Shown here: positions 48,805 to 60,385 of the stretch, piece after piece
How positions within the stretch are numbered: the stretch's first letter is position 1
Layout of the letters: every line of letters starts with the position of its first letter
Translations under genes and position numbers: made by a program
Notes under the pieces: generated by a model
Databases searched by the model: none
Seen by the model: only the letters and a program-made list of their open reading frames with translations
Told to the model about the DNA's origin: nothing
Assembly (NCBI RefSeq): GCF_026212465.1
Contig: NC_080056.1
Span: 12,618,142 to 12,682,141, forward strand
DNA from: Amaranthus tricolor
Lineage: Eukaryota > Streptophyta > Magnoliopsida > Caryophyllales > Amaranthaceae
Direction: 5' to 3'
Length of the DNA: 64,000 nucleotides

Positions 48805-51608
48805 GGCGGCGTTTGGTTCGCACAAGGGAATCAGAATGGAATGAGGAAAGGGAATGAAGGAGAAAGGAATGGATTCCCCTAATTTAGCCTAGTCGTTTGG
48901 TTGTGTTCAGGAAACGGAATGAACTGCTGAATGATTCCCTTTGTGATTGTTTGGTTCAAGCTAAGGAATCAAAATTTGAGTTTTTAAATTCTTTTATATT
49001 TACTCCAAAAATAAGTAGTTGTTATATGATAAACTTGAAAAACTTATTTTTTGAAAAAACATAACTCTAAATAATAACAACGTAGCTCGATTAATTACAT
49101 ATAATGACTTGTTTGTAGATCAAAATACATACGAAAAGTGTTCTAGTCCTTTTCAAAATCATTCATGGAACCACAACATTAGATCTAAGCATTACTATTT
49201 CCTCCAAGAAGACTTTTAACATAATCACTTTTCAAAGCGTCGGGACACTTTGAAAATATGAGGAGCTTGTTCGGTTGTGAGGTTAGAATGTTAGCCACTT
49301 CAAAAACTTGGTTAGGAGTTACACCTTCTAAATTAAAAGATAGTAGTTCCTCTAACACTTTCTCAGTCTGTTCAACTATTTTTTGCTCACGATCATCAGT
49401 GCGGGCCATCACATTTGCCATAGTTAAAAGATGAACATTCATGTCTTTCATGAATGCTTGTAAGCTAGCCAACTCATTAGAACTACCTTCACCAGCATTT
49501 CCTCTCTTACTTCTTTTATTAGAAGTTTTTTCAGTCTTCATCTTTTTGGCAGGAGGAGAAGTAACAGTTTGAGTGGCATTACCACTAGCATCAATTCCCT
49601 CGTCATCACTTGAATCTAGTGTAACTTGTGGAGGGGCAACATTTTCCAAATTCTTGATTGCTTCAACATAATTTTCAACTGGTTTTCCGGTAGCATAATC
49701 CTTGCCGTAAACATTCATGAGTTCATGAAAGTGCCGTAAACATTTGATTGGGCCATTGTATTTCGGAAATTCGTCCATGGATCGGTTACAGCAATGGAGG
49801 TTATGTACTCCTAATACATTCATAGCAAGGGTACCTTTTCTAGTCCGATATTTGGATCGATCATCACAAGGAACATTCACTAGAATCATTGTACCATCAA
49901 GGGCACCTAATGAGTTCTACAAAACAAACAATATCACTTTAAATTATGTAATAGTCTCTCTATTTTATCTCAAATTAAAGTGTTGGTTTTTATTTACCTT
50001 GAAATATTTCCATCTTTCATCGTTGCAATCCTCTTGTATTGGTGTTGGTTTCTTAAGAAGAATAGCTTTAAGATTGCTAACAAACAAGCATGAAATTGTC
50101 TACTAATAGTTTCTCCACTTCTATAAAAATGTGCACCCATCATTCTATTTTTCTTATGGTGAGCTAATGTGTACAAGAAACCCGCAACCATCTCTTCTAA
50201 ACATGTGTTTCTTGTTTCATTTAATCTACCAATATCTCTAACCATCTCTAAAAGTACACCAAATGTGTATCGATTTATACGAAGATAGTTCCTACACAAA
50301 GTGTCACTTTCTCTAATCATTCTATTCAAGTTGTGCAATCTCATTTTTCTCCTAGTTTTTTTTATCAAGCTTAACATAATGGGAATCGTATATAGTTTTT
50401 CTCATCGAGTAGAACATCAAATGTAGCAACACAACACAATTAATCATAGTAATTATGAACCGAATACAGTCCCAATTTCTCTTCCTTTTCAAAGAAGTAC
50501 CAATGCTAGCCATTTTCTGTACAAATGAACATCAATAAGAACATCAAAGAACTACCAAGTACCTTGTTTCCATGTATTCTTCAAAACCAAACAAACAAAG
50601 AATCAACAACACATTGCTACTTCACATTGAATACCAAATGAAACACAGTACGATTAGAACCACAACTTGTTATATCAACAGCACATATCTCAACAAATAC
50701 AGAATACAAACCTACAAAATACAACACCAATACAGCTTGTGATATCATGGCAATGTTTATGTATAACTCATATCATGTTTAAGAATCACAGCGAAATTAG
50801 AACCCCCATTATACACCACATCACCACCATTATGAAAAAATTACACATTCAAATACACAACAACCGGATAATACTCCATTTCTTGCATAAAATATGACAA
50901 AAAGTAGTATAATTTCATAGGAGCATTTCATCGAGCACATTATGTGCATCCTATAACTCATATAATCAATAGCAGCAGAAATCCAAATTATAGTATAATC
51001 ATAATAATATCATGAGTAAATACTAAACAAATACAGGAATCCAGAACAATTAATCCAACTTCAACAACAATTAGTAGCAGAACACGAATGAAGAAGAACA
51101 CGAATCGACAATAGCAGCAGCAGCATAGAATCGACATGAATTACAATGCTTCAACAGAGCTTCAACATCCGAAAATGGCGGTACAACAGAGAATGAAGAA
51201 GAACAACGAGTGAAGAGGAAGGAGATTCAAATCAACAAGTAACTTACATTTGACAATCGATGCAGCAAAATCGAGCGTGAGAGAAATGGCAAAGCAGCAG
51301 GAGGAACGACGTGCGAGGAAGAGATGAGAACTTGAGGAAGACGAATGACGCGCGACGAATGGAAGGAGATGGCAAGTATGGCGGCAGCACGCTAGTAGGG
51401 TTTGGAGAGGACAGCTTCAAGAATGGGGAAGGGAATGGAATGGGAAAGTGAAGGGGGAGGTGGGGAATGAGGTTTACCTCATTTGGGTAAACCTAAACCT
51501 TAAAATGCGGAAACGAAATCATTCTAAATGTGAACCAAACAACATCAAAGGGAATGGGGTATTTCCATTCCCTTTCCCTTTCCTTAAGACCCCCAACCAA
51601 ACGCCCCC
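48805..51608 (-). mobile_element. PIF/Harbinger element with TTA target duplication
   Basis: It starts GGCGGCGTTTGGTT and ends AACCAAACGCCCCC, an inverted pair with one mismatch, and is flanked on both sides by TTA (48802-48804 and 51609-51611). The 2,804-bp element holds a - strand transposase fragment and a fused partner-ORF fragment. Long subterminal GGGAATGGAATG-type stretches at both ends are further imperfect inverted repeats. Confidence 0.93.
49185..50513 (-). pseudogene. Harbinger transposase N-terminus fused to partner ORF C-terminus
   Basis: Harbinger elements encode a DDE transposase (HARBI1-like) and a separate Myb/SANT-type DNA-binding partner. Here translation begins MASIGTSLKRKRNW at 50513. 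A frame change follows at an eight-T run (50356-50363). Then come SDTLCRNYLRINRYTFGVLL, LEEMVAGFLYTLAHHKKNRM and GETISRQFHACLLA, all HARBI1-like. A short intron (about 49996-49918) precedes NSLGALDGTMILVNVP with the first catalytic Asp and RYRTRKG-like SKYRTRKG. The text then switches to FPKYNGPIKCLRHFHELMNV and a basic KKMKTEKTSNKRSKRG stretch typical of the partner ORF, ending LLGGNSNA. The deletion removed the second and third catalytic residues and the Myb domain, leaving a 234-codon open fusion (49889-49185). Confidence 0.82.
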
Positions 51609-51647
51609 TTAATCTCATCTAAACCAGAAAATTTTCCTATGAACACA

Positions 51648-53170
51648 TGATAAGTGCAATTATTTGCACTTATTTATATCATTTTATATTCCTTAATGAT
51701 GTTCGTTGTTAGTAATTTCGTGCTTATTTTAAAGATTTATGCTAATTTACCCATTTTGGTTATTCATGTTGATTTTGAGTGGTTTTGGTTGTTTTAAGCA
51801 TAGTTCTTATGGTTTTAATGATAACGGAGTTCACTAAAGAGATTTTAGCTCGGTTGAAAATTTTCTACAAAGAAAATGAGCAAAAAAAGTATTAAAAGAG
51901 TGTTTATAATGCAAAAGTTTTGTGATGAAATTTGATATATATCTATTCTTTTGGTCATAACTTTTGATAGAAAGATCGCATTAATGCAAGTTTTGCGGCA
52001 TTGGAAACTAGATTTCAAGAGCTTAGCAACGGTATATTATATGTCCAATTCCGACAAGCGAGCAAGAAATTACGACCATTTGAAGTTCCTGTAATTTTCC
52101 AGCGCCCAAAGCCGACTCGGCGGCAATGCAACATTTTAGAAAGCCGACTCAGCTGATTCACTTCTGGGCTGCACGAGATTTATTTTAAGCGAAAGTTTCC
52201 TTAAACATTCATTAGCTTTCAGTAATTTGGGCTTCTTCCTCTTCCTCTCTCCTTCTTCCTTCTTCTAGATTTTATTTTACTCATTTTCCATTAGTTTACT
52301 CTTAATTTCATCTTTTAATTTAGTTTTTCATTAAGTCTACCATTAATCTTCCTTTGAGCATTATAAGTTTTCTTAGTATTTAATTTTGTTTGTCTTTCAT
52401 TCCTTGTATTAGTTTTAATCTTCCTTTAGTTAACTTTAATTATTGTTATTAATCATCCTTTAATAAAAACTAGTTTGTTCTTCATTTATTGTTCTTTGAA
52501 TTAATTGTTGTGTTCTTTGGTATTCAACAATTATTGATTCTCTTGAATTTGTCATTATTATCATATTTATCCATATTTAGTATCATCCTAGGGTTTGTGT
52601 TTATTGCTTTTACCATGATTAGTGAGTAGATCTCTTTTCTAGGGTTAGGGTTTGAACCTATAAGTCAAATATGATTTGATTACCGAAAGTGTCTATAAAA
52701 CTAGGATTAAAGTGGTTGAATTGTGCCAATAACCCTGAATTAAATATGCTTTGTTGGACTAGTCAATAGAACTAGCTTGTGAGATTAGGATCAACTTTGC
52801 TATAGGGTAAATTTTAGTTAATTTCTTATTAAATCGTTCATTAAAACTAGCGTGTGAGAATCGAATTAGTAGGGTCTAAATCTAATAGTTAATCAACAAA
52901 GAGAGAGTTTGAGATTAACAACATCATGTTTAACCACGTAATTAATCCGACATTTCGTAGACTCTAATGAGAATTTGATTATACAAGACTTTTAGGGGAT
53001 TCCTGACACCCTAGATCTCTTCATCATATAGTTGAATCCATATTTCCTATTGCATTTGTAGTTTGTTAGAAAACAATCAACCAAATAATTTTCTCTTTGA
53101 ACAATATAATTAGCAGAAATTAGCAAGTTTCTTGTCCTAGCAAGCTTCCTTGTGTTCGACCCGCATTATT
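51648..53170 (+). repeat. Solo or truncated gypsy LTR (type B), + orientation
   Basis: It starts TGATAAGTGCAATTATTTGC and runs parallel to the - strand copy at 36825-35249, including ATAACTTTTGATAG, the CTTCTTCCTCTTCCTCTC stretch and CTTGTGTTCGACCCGCA near the end. It has two GCCGACTCGGC/GCCGACTCAGC modules at 52111 and 52141. It ends in AT microsatellite without a clear CA terminus or primer site. Confidence 0.75.
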
Positions 53171-53213
53171 AATCTCTTTATATTCAAGTAAAAATAGAAA
53201 AAATACAATATAC

Positions 53214-53900
<687 letters not shown>

Positions 53901-53954
53901 AAAATAAAATAACGTGAAAACACACAAAATTTACAAAATTACATCCTAATGAAA

Positions 53955-54175
53955 AGTCAAGCATTCAGTGGAAAAGACTACCTTTGACTTTCGGGAATGG
54001 GCGACCGACTATGTGGTAGCCATCTCGTCGCCCCTTGCCTCGGTAATGAGCACATGTATGCTTGGAAGGAAAGGAAAATCAGTTGTGCAGATTTTTTACA
54101 GATGGCGACCACCCTTTGATAGCCAACCCGTCGCCCGCTTTGAAATTCAAATTTTTGGCGCTTATTTTATTCGTT
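53955..54175. repeat. GTCGCC-rich CACTA subterminal remnant
   Basis: GGCGACCGACTATGTGG, CTCGTCGCCCC, ATGGCGACCACCC and CCGTCGCCCGC recur within 150 bp. The motif set matches the subterminal regions of the element at 42390. Confidence 0.45.
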
Positions 54176-54202
54176 TTCTTCTTCTTCTTCTTCTTCTTCT
54201 TC

Positions 54203-54282
<80 letters not shown>

Positions 54283-54321
54283 GATATTGATATTATATTG
54301 TTTATTATTATTATTATTATT

Positions 54322-54357
<36 letters not shown>

Positions 54358-54385
54358 ATAATAATTACTATTGTTATTGTGATTA

Positions 54386-54419
<34 letters not shown>

Positions 54420-54454
54420 GTTATTGTTATTGTTATTATTATTGTTATTGTTAT
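54176..54454. repeat. Compound trinucleotide array (CTT)n(ATT)n(GTT)n
   Basis: About 280 bp of trinucleotide repeats: CTT, then ATT, then GTT, then mixed ATT and GTT. Homopolymeric reading frames in all phases are artefacts of the array. Confidence 0.95.
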
Positions 54455-54455
54455 T

Positions 54456-57300
54456 CACTAGTGGAAAAAACCGCATTTCACTAGTGGAAAAAACCTCATT
54501 TGCTACGGTTTTTTGGCCATTGTTTGCTGCGGTTTTGGCCCCAAGCAATAGTGATAGCAGCAAATGGCCTGTTTTAAATGCTGCGGTTAAAAACCGTAGC
54601 AAAAAAGAGCATTATTTGCTCCTTTTTTGAAATTCTCTTGCACAAACGTTTCAATCCTCTGATGACTTGACCAATTCGGTTCATGTCTTTGAATTGAACT
54701 TTTAAACTCAGACACAAGTACAACCATCTCTAGACAGTTCATTAGCACGTCTATGTGGGCAATCTCGTAATTTCTTTCATCGAAAATATATAGTTTTCCT
54801 TTTCCATGAAATCTTATCGGATGACTAAATATTGACAACACACCAGATCAAACATTATTGTAACTTCCATCATCATTCGTAGGAAGGTCTCTGACCCTGC
54901 ATTGGACATGTGACTCAAAGTAATAGGAAACAAAATGTGATGCTTCCTCAGTTAAATAAGCATCGCATATTGAGGCTTCAATGTGAGCTTTATTTTTCAC
55001 ATTAAGTTTCAAATATCTAAGGTACCTATATAAAAAAATTAGAACAACGTCGTAATAAATAAATGACTTATATGTATAATAATTAAACACAATTAATTAC
55101 ATATAATTTACCTCTCAAATGGATACATCCATCTGTATTGGACCGGTCCTGCAATCCTTGCCTCATATGCCAAATGGATAGGAAGGTGTTCCATCTTGTC
55201 AAAGAATGTGGGCGGAAATCTAGTCTCTAGTTTGCAGATGATAACTGGAATATTTGCTTCCATCTTCCTTAAATCCTCCAAACATAAGCTCAACTCGGTA
55301 AGAGCTTCCCAAAATTTCACCGGTAGCAATTCTCTAAATGCAATTGGAATTAATTGTTGCATGAAAACATGACAGTCATGACTTTTCATGCCGAACAATT
55401 AATGTTTGGCCATGTCAATATTCCTTGCGATATTGGACATATAAACATCAAGAAATCTTATGCTTTTCAACCATTGAAGTAAAGCACAAATTTGTTGTTC
55501 ATTTAATGTATAGGAAGCTTTTAGAATAGACGTACCTATATATAATCAAAATAACATGTTACATGAATTATTATTAAATGTAAATTCAAAATTATAAAGT
55601 TTTGAGAGTACACGCATCTATAGGATGCAATTCTGAGTGTATACCAAGTTCACGCAGATTGTGTCTTCCCTTGATGTGATCCTTTGTTTTATATGGCACA
55701 CACATTAACGTGTTGAACATATTATCAAAAACATTCTTCTCTATGTGCATAACGTCCAGATTATGTTGAATCATGTTAGTTTTCCAATATGGCAAATCCC
55801 AGAATATGTTCCTCTTCTTCTAGCCAGCAGAGAACTTACCAACTTTCGTATTGTGTTCTGGTCCGTCTTCTTCATTGACTCTCAAAAATTCAAATTGGTC
55901 CAATTCATCAAGCAACTCATGTCCAGTCCGAATTATAGGTGGATCTCTTTTCTCAACAACGCCAGATCTAAAATTTCTTCTAATTCTCCTATAGGGATGA
56001 CTTCTATCTAAATCTTCTATGACAGTCAAATCAACACATCTTCTTGCTATGCGTGAGGTACAAGGCTTGTGAATCGTCCATGCAGTAAGGGCAAGCATAT
56101 CGCCTCACAGTACTCCACCCAGAAAACATCGAATAAGTTGAAATGTCATTGATTATCCACATTAAAGCTGCTCGCAGTTGGAAATTCTCCTTTCTTGAGA
56201 CATCAAATGTACAAATCCTCTCCTCCCACAACATATTCAACTCTTATATCAACAGTTGAAGATATAAGTCAATGTTGTGCTTTGGATTGCTCGGCCCAGG
56301 GACAATCACGGTCAAGAGCATATAGGGCTTCTTTACGCACATCCATGGCGAAAGATTGTATGGTGTGACAATCACAGGCCACGATGAATACTGTTGACCC
56401 AAACTTCCAAAGGGGTGAAAAAAATCAGTACACAGACCAAGCCGCATGTTTCGAGTCGCAAATGCAAAATCTGGATGTATGTCGTTGAATGTCAACCACG
56501 CTTCAGCATCAAACAGATGTATCATCTCTCCATCTTTAGTGTGATGCTCTGCGTGCCTCCTCATATGCCTAGCTGTTGTCTCTGAAGCATATAGTCTTTT
56601 TAATCTGGGGCCCAGAGAAAAATAATGAAATTGTTTCCGCAAAACCTTATCATCATTACTGTTTCTTCTCCATCTAGAAGTTTCACAAATATGACAGCAA
56701 GTTGCATTCGCATTATTCCCCCAATATATCATACATCCGTTGGGAGAACAACCTATCTTCTCAACGGGTAATCCAAGGGCAACTATTTGTTTTTTCATTT
56801 CATAGAGGTTGTTTACAATCGTATTCTCTTCTGGTAACACTTCATTCACAATAGCACAAATATCGTCGTAACACCTCTTAGTGAGACGATGGTCTGTCTT
56901 CAAGTTTATAAGTCGATAAATAATAGACATCTTGGTGTGATTTTTACAACCTTCAAATAAAGGACTATTTACAGAATTTAACATTTTAAAGAACTGTGTC
57001 TACACTGAGGGTTTGGATATTCCTCAACATGTACCGATGGTTCATTATGTAATTTTTGACAAACCGCTTTCTCATTAGATGTTCTCTTTTTTCATTTGGT
57101 TTCTTATAACAACAATTTTTACACTTTTTACAAGGACATCTAATCTCAGAACTCATGCTATTTCTACGAGAAAAATCTAAAAACTCTTCCAACCCTCTCA
57201 TAAATCTTAAACTAAACTCTCCATTTTTTTCGTCGGTTGTACATCCAACTTCTTTCTTGCTTAACATTCATTTTTAACACCTATATATAATATAATAATA
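54456..57300 (-). mobile_element. CACTA (En/Spm) transposon, 3' end and TNP2 gene
   Basis: The terminus CACTAGTGGAAAAAACC occurs twice, at 54456 and 54479, followed by subterminal CTGCGG/CCGTAGC repeats up to about 54605. The - strand TNP2-like gene then runs to 57267. No matching right terminus was seen before 57.6 kb, so the 5' end is lost or decayed. Confidence 0.82.
54587..57267 (-). pseudogene. TNP2-type CACTA transposase, frame-broken
   Basis: TNP2 proteins catalyse excision and insertion of CACTA elements. In - strand order: a transposase-associated domain at 57267-56986 with CPCKKCKN; the Transposase_21 region from 56984, with LGLPVEKIGCSPNGCMIYW, CCHICETSRW, GLCTDFFHPFG and WPVIVTPYNLSPWMCVKK; 56240-56031 DVSRKENFQLRAALMW, FSGWSTVRRYACPYC; 55795 onward PYWKTNMIQHNLDVMHIEKN; 55398-55108 MKSHDCHVFMQQLIPIAFRE and MEHLPIHLAYEARIAGPVQY (DUF4218-like); and SICDAYLTEEASHFVSYYFE at about 54960. 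Successive blocks are in different frames with stops, partly at possible introns (for example near 55100), so whether any part is expressed is unclear. The order and near-full content show this was once an autonomous copy. Confidence 0.87.
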
Positions 57301-57589
57301 TAACACTCATAAATCTTAACATTCACGACATTTCTTAAATGAACCCAAACCACACCTCCCTATCGAAACCGGCCACCACCATCATTTCCGACCACTCCTT
57401 CACCACTGCTACCTACCTCACATCCATCACCTTATCCGTACACCTAACCACCTCATGGCCGAGTACAAAGTACTCCTATTAGCTTTAGTATTATAATATT
57501 GAAAACGACGCTATATTAGAGTTCAAACGACGTGTTTTAAACTCTAATATCACTAAGATTGAGGGTATGAAGTCTTGTGATGAACGAAT
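57301..57589. other. Spacer right of the CACTA gene
   Basis: A CA-rich stretch (CCACACCTCCC to ACCACCTCATGG, 57350-57455) may be old leader sequence. The phrase GAGTTCAAACGACGTGTTTTA has no partner that I can see. Confidence 0.35.
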
Positions 57590-58420
57590 TACACTTTCAA
57601 TTAACCAATATTTGTAAAAGATAATAATGCAATTAAAAATCACATAATGATTTACGAGGTTCACCCAATATTAGCTTCTTGTTCGGAGGTGTGAAGTATC
57701 TCGCTTATATTATTACAAAAGAGTTCAAAGTATTCTCAAATAGGAAAATTACAATAGAGAAGATATTTAGCTTTGGGTTCAGGCTTGGGGTATTTTGTAG
57801 ATGTGTTTGATAAGCATATGAGCTCTTTATTTATAGAGCTAATTACATTAATGAGTAAAACACACTTAAAGCTAAAAGTAATTACATAATAATCAACTTT
57901 AAGAATTTCAAGAGTCGAAAAACCAATCCTAGGCATGCACCGGACAGAGTGCTCATTCGAGCCATAGCAGAGCTCATTCGAGCAGCTCTTTGAAACAACC
58001 ACTGACCTGCTGCTGCGATTCTACTCGTTCGAGCACGGCACAATTTTAGCCTCTAAATGCTTCTGATTAAACGCCTTGTTTAAGGCACTGCACATGTCCC
58101 ATGAGCCTTGTTTGAGCACTTTGTACATAACAAAATTCTTGGACTTATGAACTCCTTCATTAACCACATTAATCACATACTTAACTATCATCATTACACC
58201 ATATGTTTAAGTCTCTTGTTAAATGCCTCATGACTTCATGCATTCAACACTCTCTTAAACTCCACATTCACATACACATTAAGACTCACACTTAATTGTC
58301 TATAGGATTCCACTTCTATGCACACATAATGCATAAAATTTATTTGGTGTACTCAAGTCACCATTCAACACTAAATACATAAATCATAAATATTATTATA
58401 TTAGTTTCTTTGACTAGTGA
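57590..58420 (-). repeat. Copia-type LTR fragment with GCTCGTTCGAGCA-like modules
   Basis: GATTTACGAGGTTCACCCAA at 57651 is the phrase common in plant copia LTRs. GC-rich palindromic motifs GCTCATTCGAGC (57949 and 57971) and CTCGTTCGAGCACGG (58023) follow. It is comparable to 29165-29960. The termini are not defined. Confidence 0.45.
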
Positions 58421-58690
58421 GCATAACAACCTTTACTTTGGTAGAGGAACTTGAATAAATTGGACTACTTGTTAGATGGGGATTCGTCAGAGAGGGAGAC
58501 TAGCCGAGGTGGAGTTGTAGTGGGTGATCGATGTAGGGTGGCATTGAGTAGTCAGAGTGGGCTGGAAATGGGAGGGATGGTTTTTGTTTTTGATTTTTTT
58601 TTCCTTTTAATTTTTAATATTTTTCTAATAATATTTCATTTAATCTTTTATTATAAGTTAACCTATAAAAATAGGTTAATATCTGTGCAA
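58421..58690. other. Unassigned GA-rich stretch
   Basis: 58450-58580 is unusually G-rich (GAGAGGGAGACTAGCCGAGG) and carries an 80-codon open frame starting MNKLDYLLDGDSSERETSRG. It has no family resemblance, and the frame ends in low-complexity hydrophobic sequence. I do not call it a gene. Confidence 0.3.
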
Positions 58691-59471
58691 TAACATTTTT
58701 GGGTAAGTGATGCTGAGATTATTCATAATTAATCAAAAATTGAGATTATTGCAGAAAAATCAGTAAAATGTTAGATCATTTAGGGTAATTTTTCCATAAA
58801 ATTATTAATTGATTATTGCAACAAAATTTTAAGGAAGATTGTAAATCAATTATTTGTTAATAATGGAAATAAATCAAGATCTTCATATAAAACTTTAAAA
58901 GATAACAATACAAACAATGTATCAATTAAGATTATTATTAATTTTTTCCAATAATCTTTAATGTTTAGATTTTATTTTGTATTATAAATTTTAATTAACT
59001 AATGAAAAAGAAATTTATTAATATATAATTATAAAATGATAGTTAAACATTGTAATAATTTGCATATAATATCTAATTTTAACATCTACTCCAATTAGAT
59101 TTTTATATAATATAAATATCAATATTAATTGAGAAAAATTTGTTCATAAAACATAATCAACTTTCATAGAATAAAATACACATTATTAATTTTAGTAAAA
59201 AATCCTGTCTAATACTCATTCCGTTTGTTTGTCTACTTTACTTTTTATACGTTTTTCAATATAAGTTTTAACCTTCAATGTTTCTAAATACAAATCATAA
59301 AAGATTATAAACATTGTATGATATAAATTTGTGCATTAAGATAAATCTAATAAGATCTCACATAAATATATATTCTTTTCAATATATATACTTTAAAAAC
59401 ATTGTTTAAGTTTTTCTCTACAAAAATAAAAAATTTTAAAATGGACAAACAAAATAAAATCAAAGGGAATT
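58691..59471. repeat. Dispersed repeat R, copy 3, with Stowaway-like end
   Basis: It runs parallel to 41441-42389 (AAATCAAGATCTTCATATAA, CCAATTAGATT). From 59215 it carries a degraded Stowaway-like block, CTCATTCCGTTTGTTTGTC to ATGGACAAACAAAATAAAA. It is non-coding. Confidence 0.65.
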
Positions 59472-59652
59472 TATGTTTCACACTATAGATTTGACTAATG
59501 TGTAGATTCAATAATTAATTTTAATTAATACACAGAGAAAATATTTTATTATTTACATTTATTATTTCCAAATCGACTGTGTATCTTATGGCATTTTTAA
59601 AGGGGTGTTTTGCATTAAGCAATTAGTTGTTAGGTGGTTTAGTTGATTTTTA

Positions 59653-59911
59653 CTGTCTCTAATTCACTAGTAATGTCTTATTTGCTTTATTGACACTATT
59701 TATCTCTTACTCTTAATTTTTATTTAATTATTAATTTATAAGTTAAAACATAATCAAGTGGGATCTTATTTGATTCGTCTCAATGTAAGGATTATTTATA
59801 GCACTCTTTCTATAGTTTAAATTATGTACAATTACAGATATTAACGATTGAATAAGTGCATTGGATAGAGTTTATAAAACAAATGAGATATTACTAGTGA
59901 ATTGGAGGGAG
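59653..59911. mobile_element. Stowaway-like MITE, 259 bp
   Basis: TA, then CTGTCTCTAATTCACTAGTA on the left; TTACTAGTGAATTGGAGGGAG then TA on the right. About 30 bp of inverted end (CACTAGTAATGTCTTATTTG against CAAATGAGATATTACTAGTG) is well kept. Confidence 0.85.
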
Positions 59912-60129
59912 TATGATTTATACGTGTTTGAATAACTACAAAATCAAAACCAAATAAAAAGTAATATACCAATATAAATAAACTAACTTTTGTTGGATTT
60001 GCTTAAAATAAAATCAACTATTGTTTTTTTATGAATAAACCCAACTATTTGGCATAATTGCTGAAAATTAACCTAACTATTCTTTATTTCTAATTTTTGA
60101 TTTACAAAGAAGTTTTGAATATTGTTATA

Positions 60130-60385
60130 CTTCCTTCGTTCTGAAATACTTGCACCAAACACATTATGCGTAATCAATGCGTTTGTCAGATCGTTTAAAT
60201 CTAGACTTATGCATACTTAAAAATTATAAAAATTCGATATTATCAAAATGTGCGACGAGACGAATAAAGCAAGATTCCACATGACTATGTTTTTTTCTCA
60301 TATAATAGTTAAAATATGTAAATTACCAAAGAATGATGAATAGTGCAAAAGTTGGTTTGATGCAAGTATTATGGAACGGAGGAAG
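60130..60385. mobile_element. Stowaway MITE, 256 bp
   Basis: TA, then CTTCCTTCGTTCTGAAATAC then TTGCACCAAAC on the left. On the right GTTTGATGCAAGTATTATGG then AACGGAGGAAG and TA. The interior is AT-rich and non-coding. Confidence 0.9.

Noticed and set aside
53968..54630. 220-codon frame with poly-Ile/Leu/Val and antisense poly-Asn frame
   Set aside because: It is produced by the CTT/ATT/GTT array joined to CACTA subterminal sequence.
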